Under the pieces are notes generated by a model. That model made no database searches. It was not told the origin of the DNA and saw only the letters and a list, made by a program, of their open reading frames with translations. 64,000 nucleotides of DNA from Macrotrachela quadricornifera (taxonomy: Eukaryota > Rotifera > Eurotatoria > Philodinida > Philodinidae): contig JAJEKB010021389.1 in the NCBI GenBank assembly GCA_022393335.1, forward strand, positions 264,044-328,043, given 5' to 3'. Below, in pieces: positions 11,086 to 22,343 of the stretch. The position numbers were made by a program, and so were the translations under genes. Numbering within the stretch: the first letter of the stretch is position 1; every line of letters starts with the position of its first letter.

Positions 11086-12660
11086 GATAGATAGACCTCA
11101 ATGAGGTATAAAAAACTTCAAAAGGATTTGCGTCCTCGTGCCTTTATTCCTGAGATATCGAATTCTCAAGATATGTAGAAAATCAGAGAGTAAAATGGAA
11201 AATTTTTGTGTTTGGAGAATAGTAGAGTATTAGGGTAGAAAATTTTCTCACTTTCATGTACTGTTCATGCGACCTACTTTGAATTAAGAGTTAGATCAGA
11301 TTTTACCAATAACAAATCTACTCGTTGTTTATCAACTCATCGATTGCTCAAAACTCTTTATTTTATCGGTGAGATCGTCATAAACTACAGAAATCTTATA
11401 AAAGAAAATCAGTGAAAGTGATAGTTCAGAAAAAAGTAATTGAAACATAGTGATTTGTGGCACCAATTACAGCGGATGAAACGAGCCATATCATATGGAG
11501 ACGCGACACGTATTGTAGTGTCAAACGAGAAACACACTTCAGCTTCAGTTTTGAAGAACCTCGGATGATTATCTGTGTAACCACTGGCATACCATGCGAA
11601 TTGGATTACCCCACAAAGAACTTTAGAGAACAGTTGATTACGATTGAGAGACAAGAGACAAATGATATTATTCCGTTCGCTCATGTTAGTGTCAAGCTCA
11701 TCGAACAGTACATGATCATATAACCGACTAGGAATCGCTTTCATTTGCCTGTTGGAAAAGACATTCAATAGCTGAATTTGATTCGTTGTTTTTCTCGGCA
11801 TTTCAAGCCTTGTGCATCCAAGAATATGATCGTATAACTCCTTTCTGTGTGTCTGTCCTCCCCAACACTCCGAGGTAAGTAGAAACTTCTTGCATTGACC
11901 AAATGATGGAAGGAGAATATGATAACGTCAATACTCAACTAATGATGTCGTAAGTTTTCCAGAACTGCTGTAAATGATCATCACATTCGATGCCTTGAAA
12001 AGATGCGCGCGAACGTTCTCGCTCATATGCCCTTTGGTCTCCTCCAAGCAAAGATAGATTGGCGAGAGAAGATGACCATCTAGTGTGATTGTTGGTTGCA
12101 CTGTGTAGCTATGGGCAGTGGCATTTATAGAGCGAAAAGAACCAACTGTAATCTTCTCTCTCCTGTGAATCAACGTGTAAGTAGAGTACAATTCTAGTTG
12201 GATTCCACTTTGATCCATGTTAATAACCACGACGGCTCCATATTTCGGCAAAAGCTTGCGAACAACGGTCACGAACTGATTGACAGAAATTGTGATCGTT
12301 TCCCGGCTTTCTGTTTGACACTTCGTCACAATCTGTAAGAAGCACATCGTTTCAGTGAGTGTGGTCTCAAAATGTTTTTGGAAAAACTGAAGATTTGCGG
12401 AAACTCAAAGGCCTATAACTCGTAAAAGCCTCTTGTTATTGATAAAATTTGATCTAACTCCTAATTTAACGTAGGTTCCACGAGCAGTGCATGAAAGTGA
12501 GAAAATTTTCTACCCTAATACTCTACTATTCTCCAAAGACAACAATTTTCCATTTTACTCTCTGATGTTCTATGTATCTTGAGAATTGGATGTCTCAGGA
12601 ATAAAGGCACAAGGACACGAATCCTTTTGGAGTTTTTCATACATCATTGAGATCTATCTG
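11086..12660 (-). mobile_element. pogo/Tigger-like DDE transposon with about 300-bp terminal inverted repeats
   Basis: Bases about 11086-11365 recur inverted at about 12380-12660 (shared stretches include CTCTGATTTTC/GAACATCAGAG-type blocks, TAGAGTATTAGGGTAGAAAA and CATGAAAGTGAGAAAATTTT). The arms have diverged by substitutions and small indels. Between them the minus strand encodes a DDE transposase with one stop. The outer limits are approximate because the arms fade out gradually. Confidence 0.7.
11409..12347 (-). pseudogene. DDE_1 (pogo/Tigger-like) transposase, one in-frame TGA
   Basis: Two open frames (12347-11928 and 11801-11409) are in the same register, separated by a single TGA at 11930-11928. 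The sequence between them is otherwise open, so this is one 313-codon frame with one stop. Family signs: VVINMDQSG with the first catalytic Asp, then THSYT-like AHSYTVQPTITLDG, a SGKLTTSLVEY block before the stop, and a C-terminal part with IPSRLYDHVLFDELD, FAWYASGY and FIRCNWCHKSLCFNYFF. The DNA-binding N-terminus is missing; a stop upstream within the repeat arm closes the frame. The second catalytic Asp region reads LLTSECWGGQ, so that Asp appears changed to Glu. The copy is dead. Confidence 0.8.
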
Positions 12661-12735
12661 GGTCTATGACTATTGTGTGTAAGACAATTATGAGAATAGA
12701 CGATGACACAAAACATCTATCGATAAGTTTAAAAA

Positions 12736-13282
12736 GCAGGTTTTACAACTAAATATGAGAACGATGAAGAATATGCACATACTGTACGAATGCTTCCTGC
12801 ATCAGTATTTTTAGAAACAAACATCATCTATTCAGCATTTGAAGATATTAGCGAAATAGAAATTTCAGATATTCATTCACTTGGCAATTATTTTGAAGGT
12901 TATTATATAGGTAGATTTCGAAGTCGCAACAGAAAGACGATTTCAACGTCTTTAATCATATTTTGGAATGCACTTCCTTTGTTAAGAAACCAGTTCGATC
13001 ATATAAATAACGCCGTCGAAGAATGGCACTGATGATTGAACAATATAGTAGATTTCGCCGATCCTGGTTTTTGGCGTTTTCTGGAGTGATTTTGAAATAG
13101 AGTAATCATACGTAGACGGTGAAATTACTCAAACAGTAACAGGTTTCGTACCAAAATCAGAGAGAGCCAAAACTCAAGAAAAAGTATCCAGAGTTTTACG
13201 GATTTTAGACAGTCCTACAAATGATAATATACGAAAAATAAAAGCAATTGTTCACACATTCATGTTACGATTGTTCATTGAT
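12736..13282 (+). pseudogene. MULE/FLYWCH-type transposase C-terminal relic
   Basis: The frame from 12736 reads AGFTTKYENDEEYAHTVRML, PASVFLETNIIYSAFEDI, LGNYFEGYYIGRF, then NNAVEEWH at about 13010. After that come stops and frameshifts, but related coding sense continues: FADPGFWRFLE, then in another frame DGEITQTVTGFVPKSERAKT and RKIKAIVHTF to about 13280. The order YFEGTYIG, NNxVExWH, IWRFIEAL is characteristic of the C-terminal part of Mutator-like transposases that carry FLYWCH zinc fingers in invertebrates. The catalytic core is not present. At least two stops and two frameshifts break it. Confidence 0.6.
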
Positions 13283-14496
13283 CTGTTCATCTTGATCTGT
13301 TGTTATTATTTTGTCTACATTTTTTCACTGTCTTTCACTTTTTGACAAAAGTATTCATTTACACAACACCCTCACTCTCACCCTCAAGATTCAGGCTTAC
13401 TGTCTGACTGTACCACTTGTAATCAAGTAGTCCAAAATTTGCATAGTACCAGACAGCGTTCAATGGTAAAAGACGAGAATAGAATTTAACAAAAGAACTT
13501 CTATATGTTTCACATAATTTCTAAAATCCTTCAAAACTAAAACATGAATAAATATATGAACGTTCTGACAGCTGAATAAAAGAAGAATAACGTGTGGAGA
13601 CTAGAGCGAGCCGTTCTTCATCAATTTCACTGTCATCCATGAAACATTGCTATAAGATATGTGACCATACGAGTCTCTGATAATTACAGAACATGTTAAT
13701 TAATGTAATAAAATGGTGGTCCAATGGTTTTGCATTTGATCCGAACTGCTCACTACTATCTACTGCCTCGATAAAATTAATTGTGTCTTGTCTCTCATAG
13801 AAATTTAATAAGTGGCATCCAACAACTTCATCGAATCGGATGATTATATCTTTAGACATGATCAGACAATACTTAATGAATTTTGAAGCTTGAATAAATG
13901 ATATATTCTGTCTAAAAATGTTTGAAAAAATATTTTTGTCATCAAACTAATTGATAATATTGCATTTCTTTGATCTACTGTTATCATACTTTTTCCTATT
14001 TCGCTTTCGTTTATTGTGTTTCATTCTTGTTATTTCAGTTTATTCTTTCTTTTTTCTTTTCTTTTCATTCTTACAGAGAATGAATCACAATTAAACAAGC
14101 TAATTGTTCATGGAATTGAAAGTACCTCATATTGTCTGAAAATTTTTTCAACAGCCATAGAGATGAAATTATCCTAGTAACAAAAATTCAAAAAATATAC
14201 TCGAATAAGAGTGAACATAATTAATTTAAAAATTATATGCGTGTAATAACAAATTTTTATCACTAAATGATGACTTTTCATTTTTGGTATTCGTTGTTTC
14301 AGACGGATTTAAAGCATTGTCTAATTTTTATGATATTGAAAGTTATATAATGCCCTATTCTTGAATAACTAATTTAAACTATTTATTTTATTTAAAAATA
14401 CATTCTTATATACTACAACACTTAATATAAACAATGTTTTACATGCTATAGTTTTTCTTATACATATTTACACATACAATATATTTCATTTATTAT
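13283..14496. other. Intergenic, no supported gene
   Basis: AT-rich sequence. A 69-codon minus-strand frame at 13650-13859 has a plausible hydrophilic composition but no recognisable motif, and I do not call it. CACCCTCACTCTCACCCTCA near 13370 is a short simple repeat. Confidence 0.4.
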
Positions 14497-14892
14497 CTAA
14501 ATTAAGTCTATATCTTCTTTTAAATATTCGACGACTTCGGCGATATCATCAAAAAATTGATCTCAAATTTCGTAAAACGATAATTCTTTTTTTTCTTCAT
14601 GTGCAGTATTGGTAATAGAAATGGGTGAATTCATATTGGAATACACAGTGATATCCTGATGAAAAACATCTTCATCAATATCAAATCTTGCAATAAATTC
14701 CACTTCTTTAATATTATTTAATACTTGTGGAACGTCAGTATTTTAGTCTTTCACAAAAATCACTTCAGCATTGATTTCTTTTTTTTCTTTTTCCTCATCA
14801 CTGACATAATGTTGATTATGTTGACCACAATGTACACATGAAGCATTTTTATAATTTATATGTTGTGGTTTGCGCAATGTAAATTGAATCAT
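14497..14892 (-). pseudogene. Unrecognised 131-codon reading frame with two in-frame stops
   Basis: On the minus strand ATG 14892-14890 opens a frame that stays in one register to TAG 14499-14497 and is broken only by TAA after VIFVKD and TGA after LSFYEI. The peptide begins MIQFTLRKPQHINYKNASCV, has a CVHCGQHNQHY block, then acidic and serine-rich segments and an acidic end VVEYLKEDIDLI. The even composition and preserved register argue for a recently dead gene or exon. I do not recognise the family. Confidence 0.45.
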
Positions 14893-16240
14893 TGTTGCTG
14901 GAATAAGTATTACGATCGAAATTGGTATTTCATCTTGAATTAATTAAAGTGCCAATAAATGAAAAACTATCTGGATAATAATACGTGATGATCATGATTG
15001 AATGTTATAGTTGTTGTCATTCTGAAAGTGAAATTTTTGTCAATAAAATGATCGCAAGGAAACGTTTTTGATAATTTTTTTTCTTAAATTGATTTAAGAA
15101 AGTAATGTACGACATCGGGATGATGCGAGCGAATTTATCGAATGAAATATTGAATGCTGTAGTCAGCCTCTTTTTATACGCACAGATGAGTCATCATGAC
15201 TCTTAACTGCGACTGAATAATTAATATCTTCTGACAAACCGTTTAACATGCTTCTGGCGAGTTTCGGTATTTCTAGAGAGCAATATCTTCAAACAAAACT
15301 TTATCTAAGCACTTATTTCTCATGCTTAGATTGAATTCAAAATCGAACTAGCTGATATCTTTTTTTGAATGTCAGACAACTCTATAGTACATGCTCGATA
15401 ATATTTTACTTTGATTTCGACAACATAAACTGAGAAAATCTCTATTTTTTCGCTATATTTTTTAAAATAAGATTATCATCAAAAATGAATTGAGTCCTTT
15501 GTGAAACTGGACTCTTCTTTTCAACTTTAACATAGCATTAATATCATAGAGGGAATCTCTCGACAAATATTTCTCGTTTCTTTTTATATATTCAATAGAA
15601 TTTTCTATTCATAAATAAGTTTGATCTATTTTGTTTTTTCACAAAGATAAACTATATTAAATACATACTTTAAAAATCGTAGAATCTTGATTTATGTGTG
15701 AAAGCAGAGTTTGTTTTTCCTTCTTTTTAACACACAACTGAGTGTTTTTATATATGTACATATTCTTTTTTTCTTTTCTATTATGATCACTTTGGATTGA
15801 TATAAAAGATATGAACTTTAAACAACAATATTTAAATTTTACTAAGTTAGTTTAAAAGTTAAAATTGTCAGAAATATATATTGATGCCTTTAGTAGATTA
15901 ACTTCCATTCATTGTCTTTTTGACATGTTTTCTGCTGGGATAGGATTCGGTCTTTATTTTCTATAAATCGTATCTTTTTGAAAAATCCTGTATTTTGTCC
16001 TATATAATTATGTTTTCTCCTGCTTTTTCTATTTTATTAAAAAAAATCAGAAAGTTTTTTAAATGACATAAATCAATTGTGTTATGTATAGTTCTTAATT
16101 ATTGAAATGATGCATCAACGTATAACTGAATCATCACGACATCTTTTGTAAACAAATAAAACTACAATTCGATATCCAAATAAACTCTTTCATATTGATT
16201 AACATAGTCGAAAACCTATAGAAATTACTTAGGTATCAAT
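14893..16240. other. Intergenic, AT-rich
   Basis: I see no reading frame, RNA or repeat that I can support. The sequence is dominated by A/T runs. Confidence 0.4.
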
Positions 16241-16439
16241 ATGAAGAGGGCATGTCAGAGTGCAAACCTAGCTAAAAAAATTTCCTCTAAAAACTTCACT
16301 AATTTGTCCTTAATTTTGTAGACTAAAGCTGGTCTGAAAAGTACCTAGGAAGATTACGTCTCATGTTGGCATGTGCCCCCGACTGTCGTCTATTGAACTC
16401 TGAAAATCGCAGGTCGCCATGACTTTCCATTCAAAATTT

Positions 16440-17320
16440 ATAAGCTTTTCTTCTACCAGCCTTCTTTAAAAATTTCGATAGTAGTTTGAATGGGTATTCC
16501 AGTGTGGTTGGAGGGTAGATACGATATGAAAGAGATTCTAGAGAAATGTTCTCGTTGGTTTTCAATTGGTCGAAGAGGTCAGCAAGAATCCAGTTTAACA
16601 CCGACTCTGTTCGTCAGTTATCGTGTGGATATGAAACACATCGTGCTGACAGCAACATCCTTCTTTTTCGCAAGCATTCTCAATAAAATATAGACCTCGA
16701 AAGATATCTGCAGGTATTCTCCGACAACCTGCAGTATTACTCGTTATTTGCTGTTCAATCAATAAATTATAAGAAAGCACAGATGATATGGTTTGCTAGG
16801 GTGGTTGTGTATCCGAACTCAATACCAAATCTGAAATGTGGTGGTAACTCAATTGAATAGGTTGAGACATACAAGTACTTGGGTACTGAATTAACACAAA
16901 GTTGGGTTGGAGTCATGTCATTAGTCGTATTCAAATTAAAATTCGTCAACGAATGGTCTCGGTTAAGTCGATTAGATTGGGAGGAACAATGTCGCCTACT
17001 CTTCGTCGTATATTGTTCTCAGCATTTGTCCTGCTCTTCTTCTCATGGATTCATACACTGTATCATCATTTCACTAACTTACAAAGAACAAACCTCTTCA
17101 ATCACTTCTACTGCATATCATTGGGACGAATATATAACTGTATGTATTGGAACGACATATCCTTTGCGTACGCTTACAACGAACGTTCACTAGATGACCT
17201 CTGCCATGTCGACTGGATAAAATATCTTAAGAAATTGGTTAGGTCATTGAGCGGATACTTATTACTTGAACAATCCTGTTTAAATGTGCATCACTCGGAG
17301 TGGCAAGAGGGTTGAAACTC
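16440..17320 (+). pseudogene. Non-LTR retrotransposon reverse transcriptase relic
   Basis: Several plus-strand frames together read like the second half of a LINE reverse transcriptase. GQQESSLTPTLFVSYRVDM (about 16575-16630) matches the GxPQGSxLSPTLFxxYxxDM motif. FFFASILN stands where FADDL is expected, so the catalytic Asp pair is lost. AQMIWFARV and ETYKYLGTEL match the TKxMWF and YKYLGxxI motifs. In 16902-17315 the frame RQRMVSVKSIRLGGTMSPTL to FVLLFFSWIHTLY resembles the post-RT region of Jockey-like elements. Stops and frameshifts throughout show it is dead. The 5' ORF and poly-A tail were not found. Confidence 0.6.
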
Positions 17321-18165
17321 AATCTGATGTGCCCATATAGATGTACTTAGCCGTATTTTATAATAGATATCAAATCATCGGACTATTGATTCAGTGGCAG
17401 TTATTGATGAACATGACATCAAATGTCTTACGGGATTTCCAGAAACATTGTAAAACTTCTTTTTTTCGAGTTACTATTCATATAGGCATATCTATTTGAT
17501 ATTCTTGTATGCAGCTGTTCCTTTAGGACCATGAAGGCCATAGAAGTCGATTTCACAAATATATATAATAGATGCTTCACAGTCCTGATTCTGCACCAAT
17601 GGATTATTCAATATAGCGATATTTAAAACAACAATTAAAAAAGCTTTTGCGTGAATAGAAAAAAATGTATCACACCTATGTCGATAAGATATTATCTTCC
17701 TAGCCAAAGAGAGTTTTAATGATATATAAGACTCGAGACTCTCATATCGAACATCGTTTTAAATTGTAATTTTTTTTCTTTATATACATGAAAAATCATG
17801 TCAATAATCTTGAAAATATTTTTTCACAGTTGTTTGATTCAGAGTCAGAGAAAATAAAATGCAAATTATGTGGTTTGATAGAGAAGCCACTGCCCTATCC
17901 AACTGTGTTAAAATAAGAAATTTTCAACGTATTGTATAAATACGGCAAATTGCACAAAACTATTAAAATTAACATAATCAATTTGTACACTCGATTGCTG
18001 AAAACCAAAAGTTAACACTATCTATCTTAGGTATACAGGTCGATCTGTTTTCAATTTATTTTGTACACGCATAATTCAAATTACAACTGTTTTGCACAGA
18101 TCGAGTTTCAGCGACATTGTAAATGAGTAACAGCTGTTTATTCATACGAGGAATGAATTAGCATA
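17321..18165. other. Intergenic, no supported gene
   Basis: A 71-codon minus-strand frame at 17492-17707 lacks an ATG and has no known motif. The rest is AT-rich 3' flank of the ADP-ribosyltransferase gene. Confidence 0.4.
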
Positions 18166-19764
18166 TTAATCGATTCCAGAGGCTGAAGTGGTGGCTGCTC
18201 GAAAGATTGTTCGAAGTTTCTTAAAAACTGAAATATCTCGTTTGACATGTTCCAGATGAACTTCAGGCAGAGTCGGATCATCCTGGCATTGTGTAACTTG
18301 CGTTATCGTAAACAAATTACCTGGCATAATCAATACTTCCTCTTCTTCAGGATATTTAGAGATCTCTTTGATAGCAAAAATAGTAGAGCAGGTAACGGGA
18401 ATGTGAAAGACCATCAATCCTACGGCTTTTCCCTTTCCTTTCTTTTCGTGAAGAAATTTCATAGCTTGTGAACGATCGGCTGATGTAGACTGGAAAGCTC
18501 GGGGAGCAATGATCCATTTTGGGTTTTGTTCAGTAGCTTTACGATAGTTTTCAATATCACTTTCAGACATACTCGTACCACGATATGTTACACCAGTAAA
18601 GGCGAATTTTGAGAGTTCAGCCTCTTTTAAATCGAATTCTCGGATGAAACGATCGCAGAGTGATGCAGCTCCATTTGGATTACTATCGATGATAGCTAAT
18701 TTTTTATTTAATTCAGCATAAAATGGTAGGTTCTTGTTTGTGTACAAATAAATTAGTGGAATGGCGCTATTGAATTCTTTCGATGCTTGAATATAGTCTC
18801 TGGCATTATGACTGGAAGCTAATTGCCTCTGGATCGTCTTCAAAGAAACGTGTTTTGGATGATCATTTTTTGGTTGCACAGTAATGACTGAGTCAGTAGT
18901 AGTAAGCTGAGAGTGTTGTGGTACGGGAACTATTGCATTTCTGCAGCAAAATGTATTCATAAATCGTTGCCGCCAAGTTTTCTCTTCTTTTTTTTCTTCT
19001 TTGGGACTCTCTTTCGTAGTCACTGTCGGCTTAGTCTCTTCTGGAGTTAGAGAATTAAGAAATTCTTTTAAATCTCGATCATTATCCAAATCAAAAAGTT
19101 CTGGAGCAAAGTCATCTCCCTCTCCTTCACGTCTCCTAATAATTCCGCCAAATGTACGATAAATCCAAGCACAGATTTTTATCCACATGACTAATGCTTG
19201 TCGATTCGTGAGATATTTTATAACTTCCTCTTCACTTTTAAACTCCTGGTTCCAAATGTGTTTTTTTTCATCTTCAACAGTATCTCCTGCTGTCGTAGTC
19301 TGTTTAGGTTCAGCCATATTCGACTGTTCAGACTTTCCAATTAGCTGCAAAGGTTTGAAAATACCATAAGAATCTTTTGGATTTTCTTCAAAGAAATGAG
19401 AAGAAGTGGGAGATGCATACAATTGTCTCATTTCATCAGTTTGAGCTTCTTCATAAGGAAGTTTACCGGCACTATTGTAAGTATTTCGGCTGCAACCACT
19501 TTGAAGTAGTAGACGTACTATCCGAACATGATTATTTCGTGTCGAGATGTGAAGGGCAGTGTCGCCACTAGGTTCTATCTGATCGACGTCATCCGGTGAA
19601 AAGGTTTTTAGTTTCTCTTCAACGTAGGCAAAATCTCCTTTTTCGCAAGCACAATAAAATGGTGATGGTGCTTTATGCTGAATTGTTTTTAAATACCGAA
19701 CTGTTTCTTTTTGCTTGCTTTTAGTAATTGCTGTTGATGGATTGGAATTAGTTGACGAAAACAT
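18166..19764 (-). CDS. Ankyrin-repeat NAD:arginine mono-ADP-ribosyltransferase (ART, R-S-E class)
   Basis: This is a single-exon 532-residue protein starting at ATG 19764-19762. Residues about 34-118 form ankyrin repeats (SPFYCACEKGDFAYVEEKL, then GDTALHISTRNNHVRIVRLL). A charged linker (150-310) contains KEEKKEEK. The ART domain is about 310-525: conserved Arg in GVTYRGTSM (R395), Ser-Thr-Ser in FQSTS (426-428), and the E-x-E of YPEEEEVLI (E474, E476). These are the residues known to bind NAD and catalyse arginine ADP-ribosylation, so the enzyme should be active. There is no signal peptide or GPI tail, so it is probably intracellular; ankyrins may choose the substrate (inference). A TAG acceptor sits 19 nt upstream of the ATG. 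Such ART proteins are abundant in bdelloid rotifers. Confidence 0.88.
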   Translation of the reverse strand: MFSSTNSNPSTAITKSKQKETVRYLKTIQHKAPSPFYCACEKGDFAYVEEKLKTFSPDDVDQIEPSGDTALHISTRNNHVRIVRLLLQSGCSRNTYNSAGKLPYEEAQTDEMRQLYASPTSSHFFEENPKDSYGIFKPLQLIGKSEQSNMAEPKQTTTAGDTVEDEKKHIWNQEFKSEEEVIKYLTNRQALVMWIKICAWIYRTFGGIIRRREGEGDDFAPELFDLDNDRDLKEFLNSLTPEETKPTVTTKESPKEEKKEEKTWRQRFMNTFCCRNAIVPVPQHSQLTTTDSVITVQPKNDHPKHVSLKTIQRQLASSHNARDYIQASKEFNSAIPLIYLYTNKNLPFYAELNKKLAIIDSNPNGAASLCDRFIREFDLKEAELSKFAFTGVTYRGTSMSESDIENYRKATEQNPKWIIAPRAFQSTSADRSQAMKFLHEKKGKGKAVGLMVFHIPVTCSTIFAIKEISKYPEEEEVLIMPGNLFTITQVTQCQDDPTLPEVHLEHVKRDISVFKKLRTIFRAATTSASGID

Positions 19765-19951
19765 TTTCGTCCTTCAATATGATCTAAAACTGAGTAGTAA
19801 AGAAAATTAGACAAGTGTACATTAGGAATATCTCCTAAAGATCCGAAGAATTATCTAATCGTTCAAATTATATCGATGGTTAAGGGAATGCTGCATATGT
19901 GAAAAATGATTTTGCATGATAAAAAACGGTATCGTGGATATTTCTTAGCGC

Positions 19952-20202
19952 TAGGGCTAGCACCTTATCCTTATTTTGCTTTGGAAAAGTAAAGTAAAGT
20001 AAAATATCCTCTACTTTACTCTGCAAGGTAGAATATGCTAATTTTACTTTATTTTTCACTTAAAACGTGAACAAATATTTCTGAAAGATTTTGATATGCT
20101 GTATTATTATTGATGTATGATGTTGAGCTAGTGGATGAACAATAAACTTAAAATATTTTAATTCATTTTACTTATTAAAGTAAAAGTAAAGTGTCACCCC
20201 TA
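19952..20202. mobile_element. Possible hAT-type miniature element (about 250 bp)
   Basis: The left end TAGGGCTAGCACC pairs loosely with the inverse of the right end GTGTCACCCCTA. Inside, AGTAAAGTAAAGTAAA on the left mirrors TTACTTATTAAAGTAAAAGT near the right. No convincing target duplication is visible. It is a weak call based on end similarity to TAGGGGTG-type elements. Confidence 0.35.
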
Positions 20203-20649
20203 ATCAGCATATTAATTTAAGTATAGAAGAAAAGTAATCGCGGCTTTTCGAGAATCTATAGTATTTCGAAAGAAAGCGTCTGGTATCTGGTGTTTAAAAT
20301 AAATTTAGTCTAATGCTTTTCAATCTATCATTCTCACAAAGTTTCATGCTTTTGTAATTGAGTCTTCAATATTTTCGTCTGAAAATAAAAGTGAGTTATG
20401 TACAATCAAGCAAAATTGAAAAGGTGGGAAAACTAAATTTTAATCACTGCTTCATAATGTGCAAATCTTTTTTTGTCTTTTTCCAAAAAGACTCGATATT
20501 CAGTTGTTAACTGAAGTGCCTAAACAGAAGTTTTAAGCGAATCAAAAATATCGAGATATGCGGGATAAAATATAAGAACCAAAATATCTCACTTTCTAAG
20601 TTAAAACTCAACATTTGCTGGGTTTTATGTTTAAGGCATCTGAGAAAAC

Positions 20650-21345
20650 GTCCCACGAAGAATGAGCCTCTCAGTATTTTTAAGATTTCTCCTCTCCTAT
20701 CGATGCAATTAAAGACATTTTTATTATCAAAAGATAGCGCTTGAAATTATCTACAAAACTATATATAACGTGGCTTAAAACCAGTTTTAGATATATTTGA
20801 TGAAAGACCAAAACTAAAGATATGTAAGCAACTGTATAATCTAACGAGTGTCCCACAATAAATGGTAGCACGTTCTATTGAAAAAACAAAATATATTATA
20901 AGATGCGGCATGAAATGTTCTATAACTCACAAAGGACAGTTTGTTTTATTTACGAAATTTTCAAGTTTAAAATAATTCCAAATTCCTTGCGATCAGTTTT
21001 TGCAACGGTGAAAATCGATCCAAAAAAGTATTGTTTTTTTTTGAAAACAATAAATATACAATTAATATAAACTTTAGTTTGTGTATTGTAGAACTTTTCA
21101 TGATTACAATATGAAATGCAAAGTACCACAATTTATTATGGGGCATTCATTGGATTTTATGGTTGCTTGTATGTCTTTAGTTTTGGTCTTTTATCAAACA
21201 TTTTTAAAACTGTTTTTGAGCATAGTCATATATGGTTTTGTAGAGAATGCCAAGCGCTATCTTTTGATAATAAAAATCGTATTTAGTTACATGGATAAGA
21301 AAGGAGAAATCTTAAAAATACAGAAAGACCCATTCTTCCTGGGAC
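20650..21345. mobile_element. Fold-back miniature element with about 225-bp arms
   Basis: The left arm about 20650-20877 is inverted at about 21118-21345. The outer ends read GTCCCACGAAGAATG and the inverse of CATTCTTCCTGGGAC. The arms share TATTTTTAAGATTTCTCC and GATAGCGCTTGAAAT/GCCAAGCGCTATC blocks. The frames at 20680-20871 (minus) and 21081-21365 (plus) encode the same GHSLD...KRYLLIIK peptide because of this mirror symmetry and are not genes. The loop contains AAGATGCGGCATGAAATG, related to sequence near 32225, so a dispersed family is likely. Confidence 0.7.
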
Positions 21346-22343
21346 ATTCGATATATCTAGATTAGGAAAAAAGACTAGCACCAAGTTGATATATAAAATA
21401 CAGAACGACAAAATATTAATGACAAACACGTTTAAATCTTCATGTGATCACATACATTCTAATGTTACCTACTTAGTTTATATCAAGTTGTATCAAATTC
21501 GGTTTAGTAAAAAGAATTCAGGACTGAAAGAGTTATACATGATTGTCTCCCTATCTATACGCTTTGCATTAGCTTCCTCTTAATCTATTTTTTTCCTTCT
21601 AGACCCAAAACGAATTAAAGAGAATCAGCAGTGTCGCTCCGTTTTTCACGTGCTTTCTCTGACACAAGCCAATAAAGTGGCACAGCAAAATTTAGAGGAA
21701 CAGTTAAGTCGTTTTTATGTAATTTTGTCATTCCATCCGTAGTCTCTAAGGCTTCGTAATATTCTTAAAAGATTTTATCTTTCTCTTTTCAACAACAGTC
21801 TAGGAACATCACAAAAAAGTTGTGGAAGATTCCTTTTTGATCAGAGTTTGGTATTCTACTGATCTGTCGTTTTAGAACAGATTTTCAAGATCTATGAAAT
21901 CTCTAGGAATATTCTAGAAACCCAGAAATTTTCAGAAAACTCTACAAAGAACTTCGACGTCGAATTCAGATTCCGTATCGGAAACTTTCCTAGAAGAAAC
22001 AAACGCAAAGTCTCAAGTTTGTTATTGCAGAGAGAAAGGCTAGAAACATCCGATTCTGGCATCAAGTGCTTTTGATTGTATACCTTACTAAGCTTCGAAA
22101 GTTCGAAGAAAAATCTTTCGGAAGCAGAACATTTTCACATAAGCTAATTTTAGGTTTTAGATAATATGATGAACATATTAGCATCTGCACTTGTCTGAAA
22201 TCATCTTATTTTCCCAAAAAGTGTCTCTTAAGCTATTAACTTAGTATGCCTCTAGCTCAATTAGTGTAATAGAATCTTATCATAAAAGAAAGAAACGGGA
22301 AAAATAAACGTAAATCACAATCAAGTTAGGTACATCTTCTTTT
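21346..22343. other. Intergenic 3' flank
   Basis: No gene is supported. There is mixed-composition sequence around 21.6-22.1 kb but no coding frame longer than noise. It lies just downstream of the hydrolase gene on the minus strand. Confidence 0.4.

Noticed and set aside
11928..11930. In-frame TGA as selenocysteine or reassigned codon
   Set aside because: Host genes in the window use TGA as a true stop (for example the LRR gene at 47466 and ACSL at 51903), and no SECIS-like structure was sought or seen; decay is simpler.
20680..21365. ORF pair encoding similar GHSLD peptides, at first sight a duplicated gene
   Set aside because: The pair is in inverted orientation within the arms of one fold-back element.
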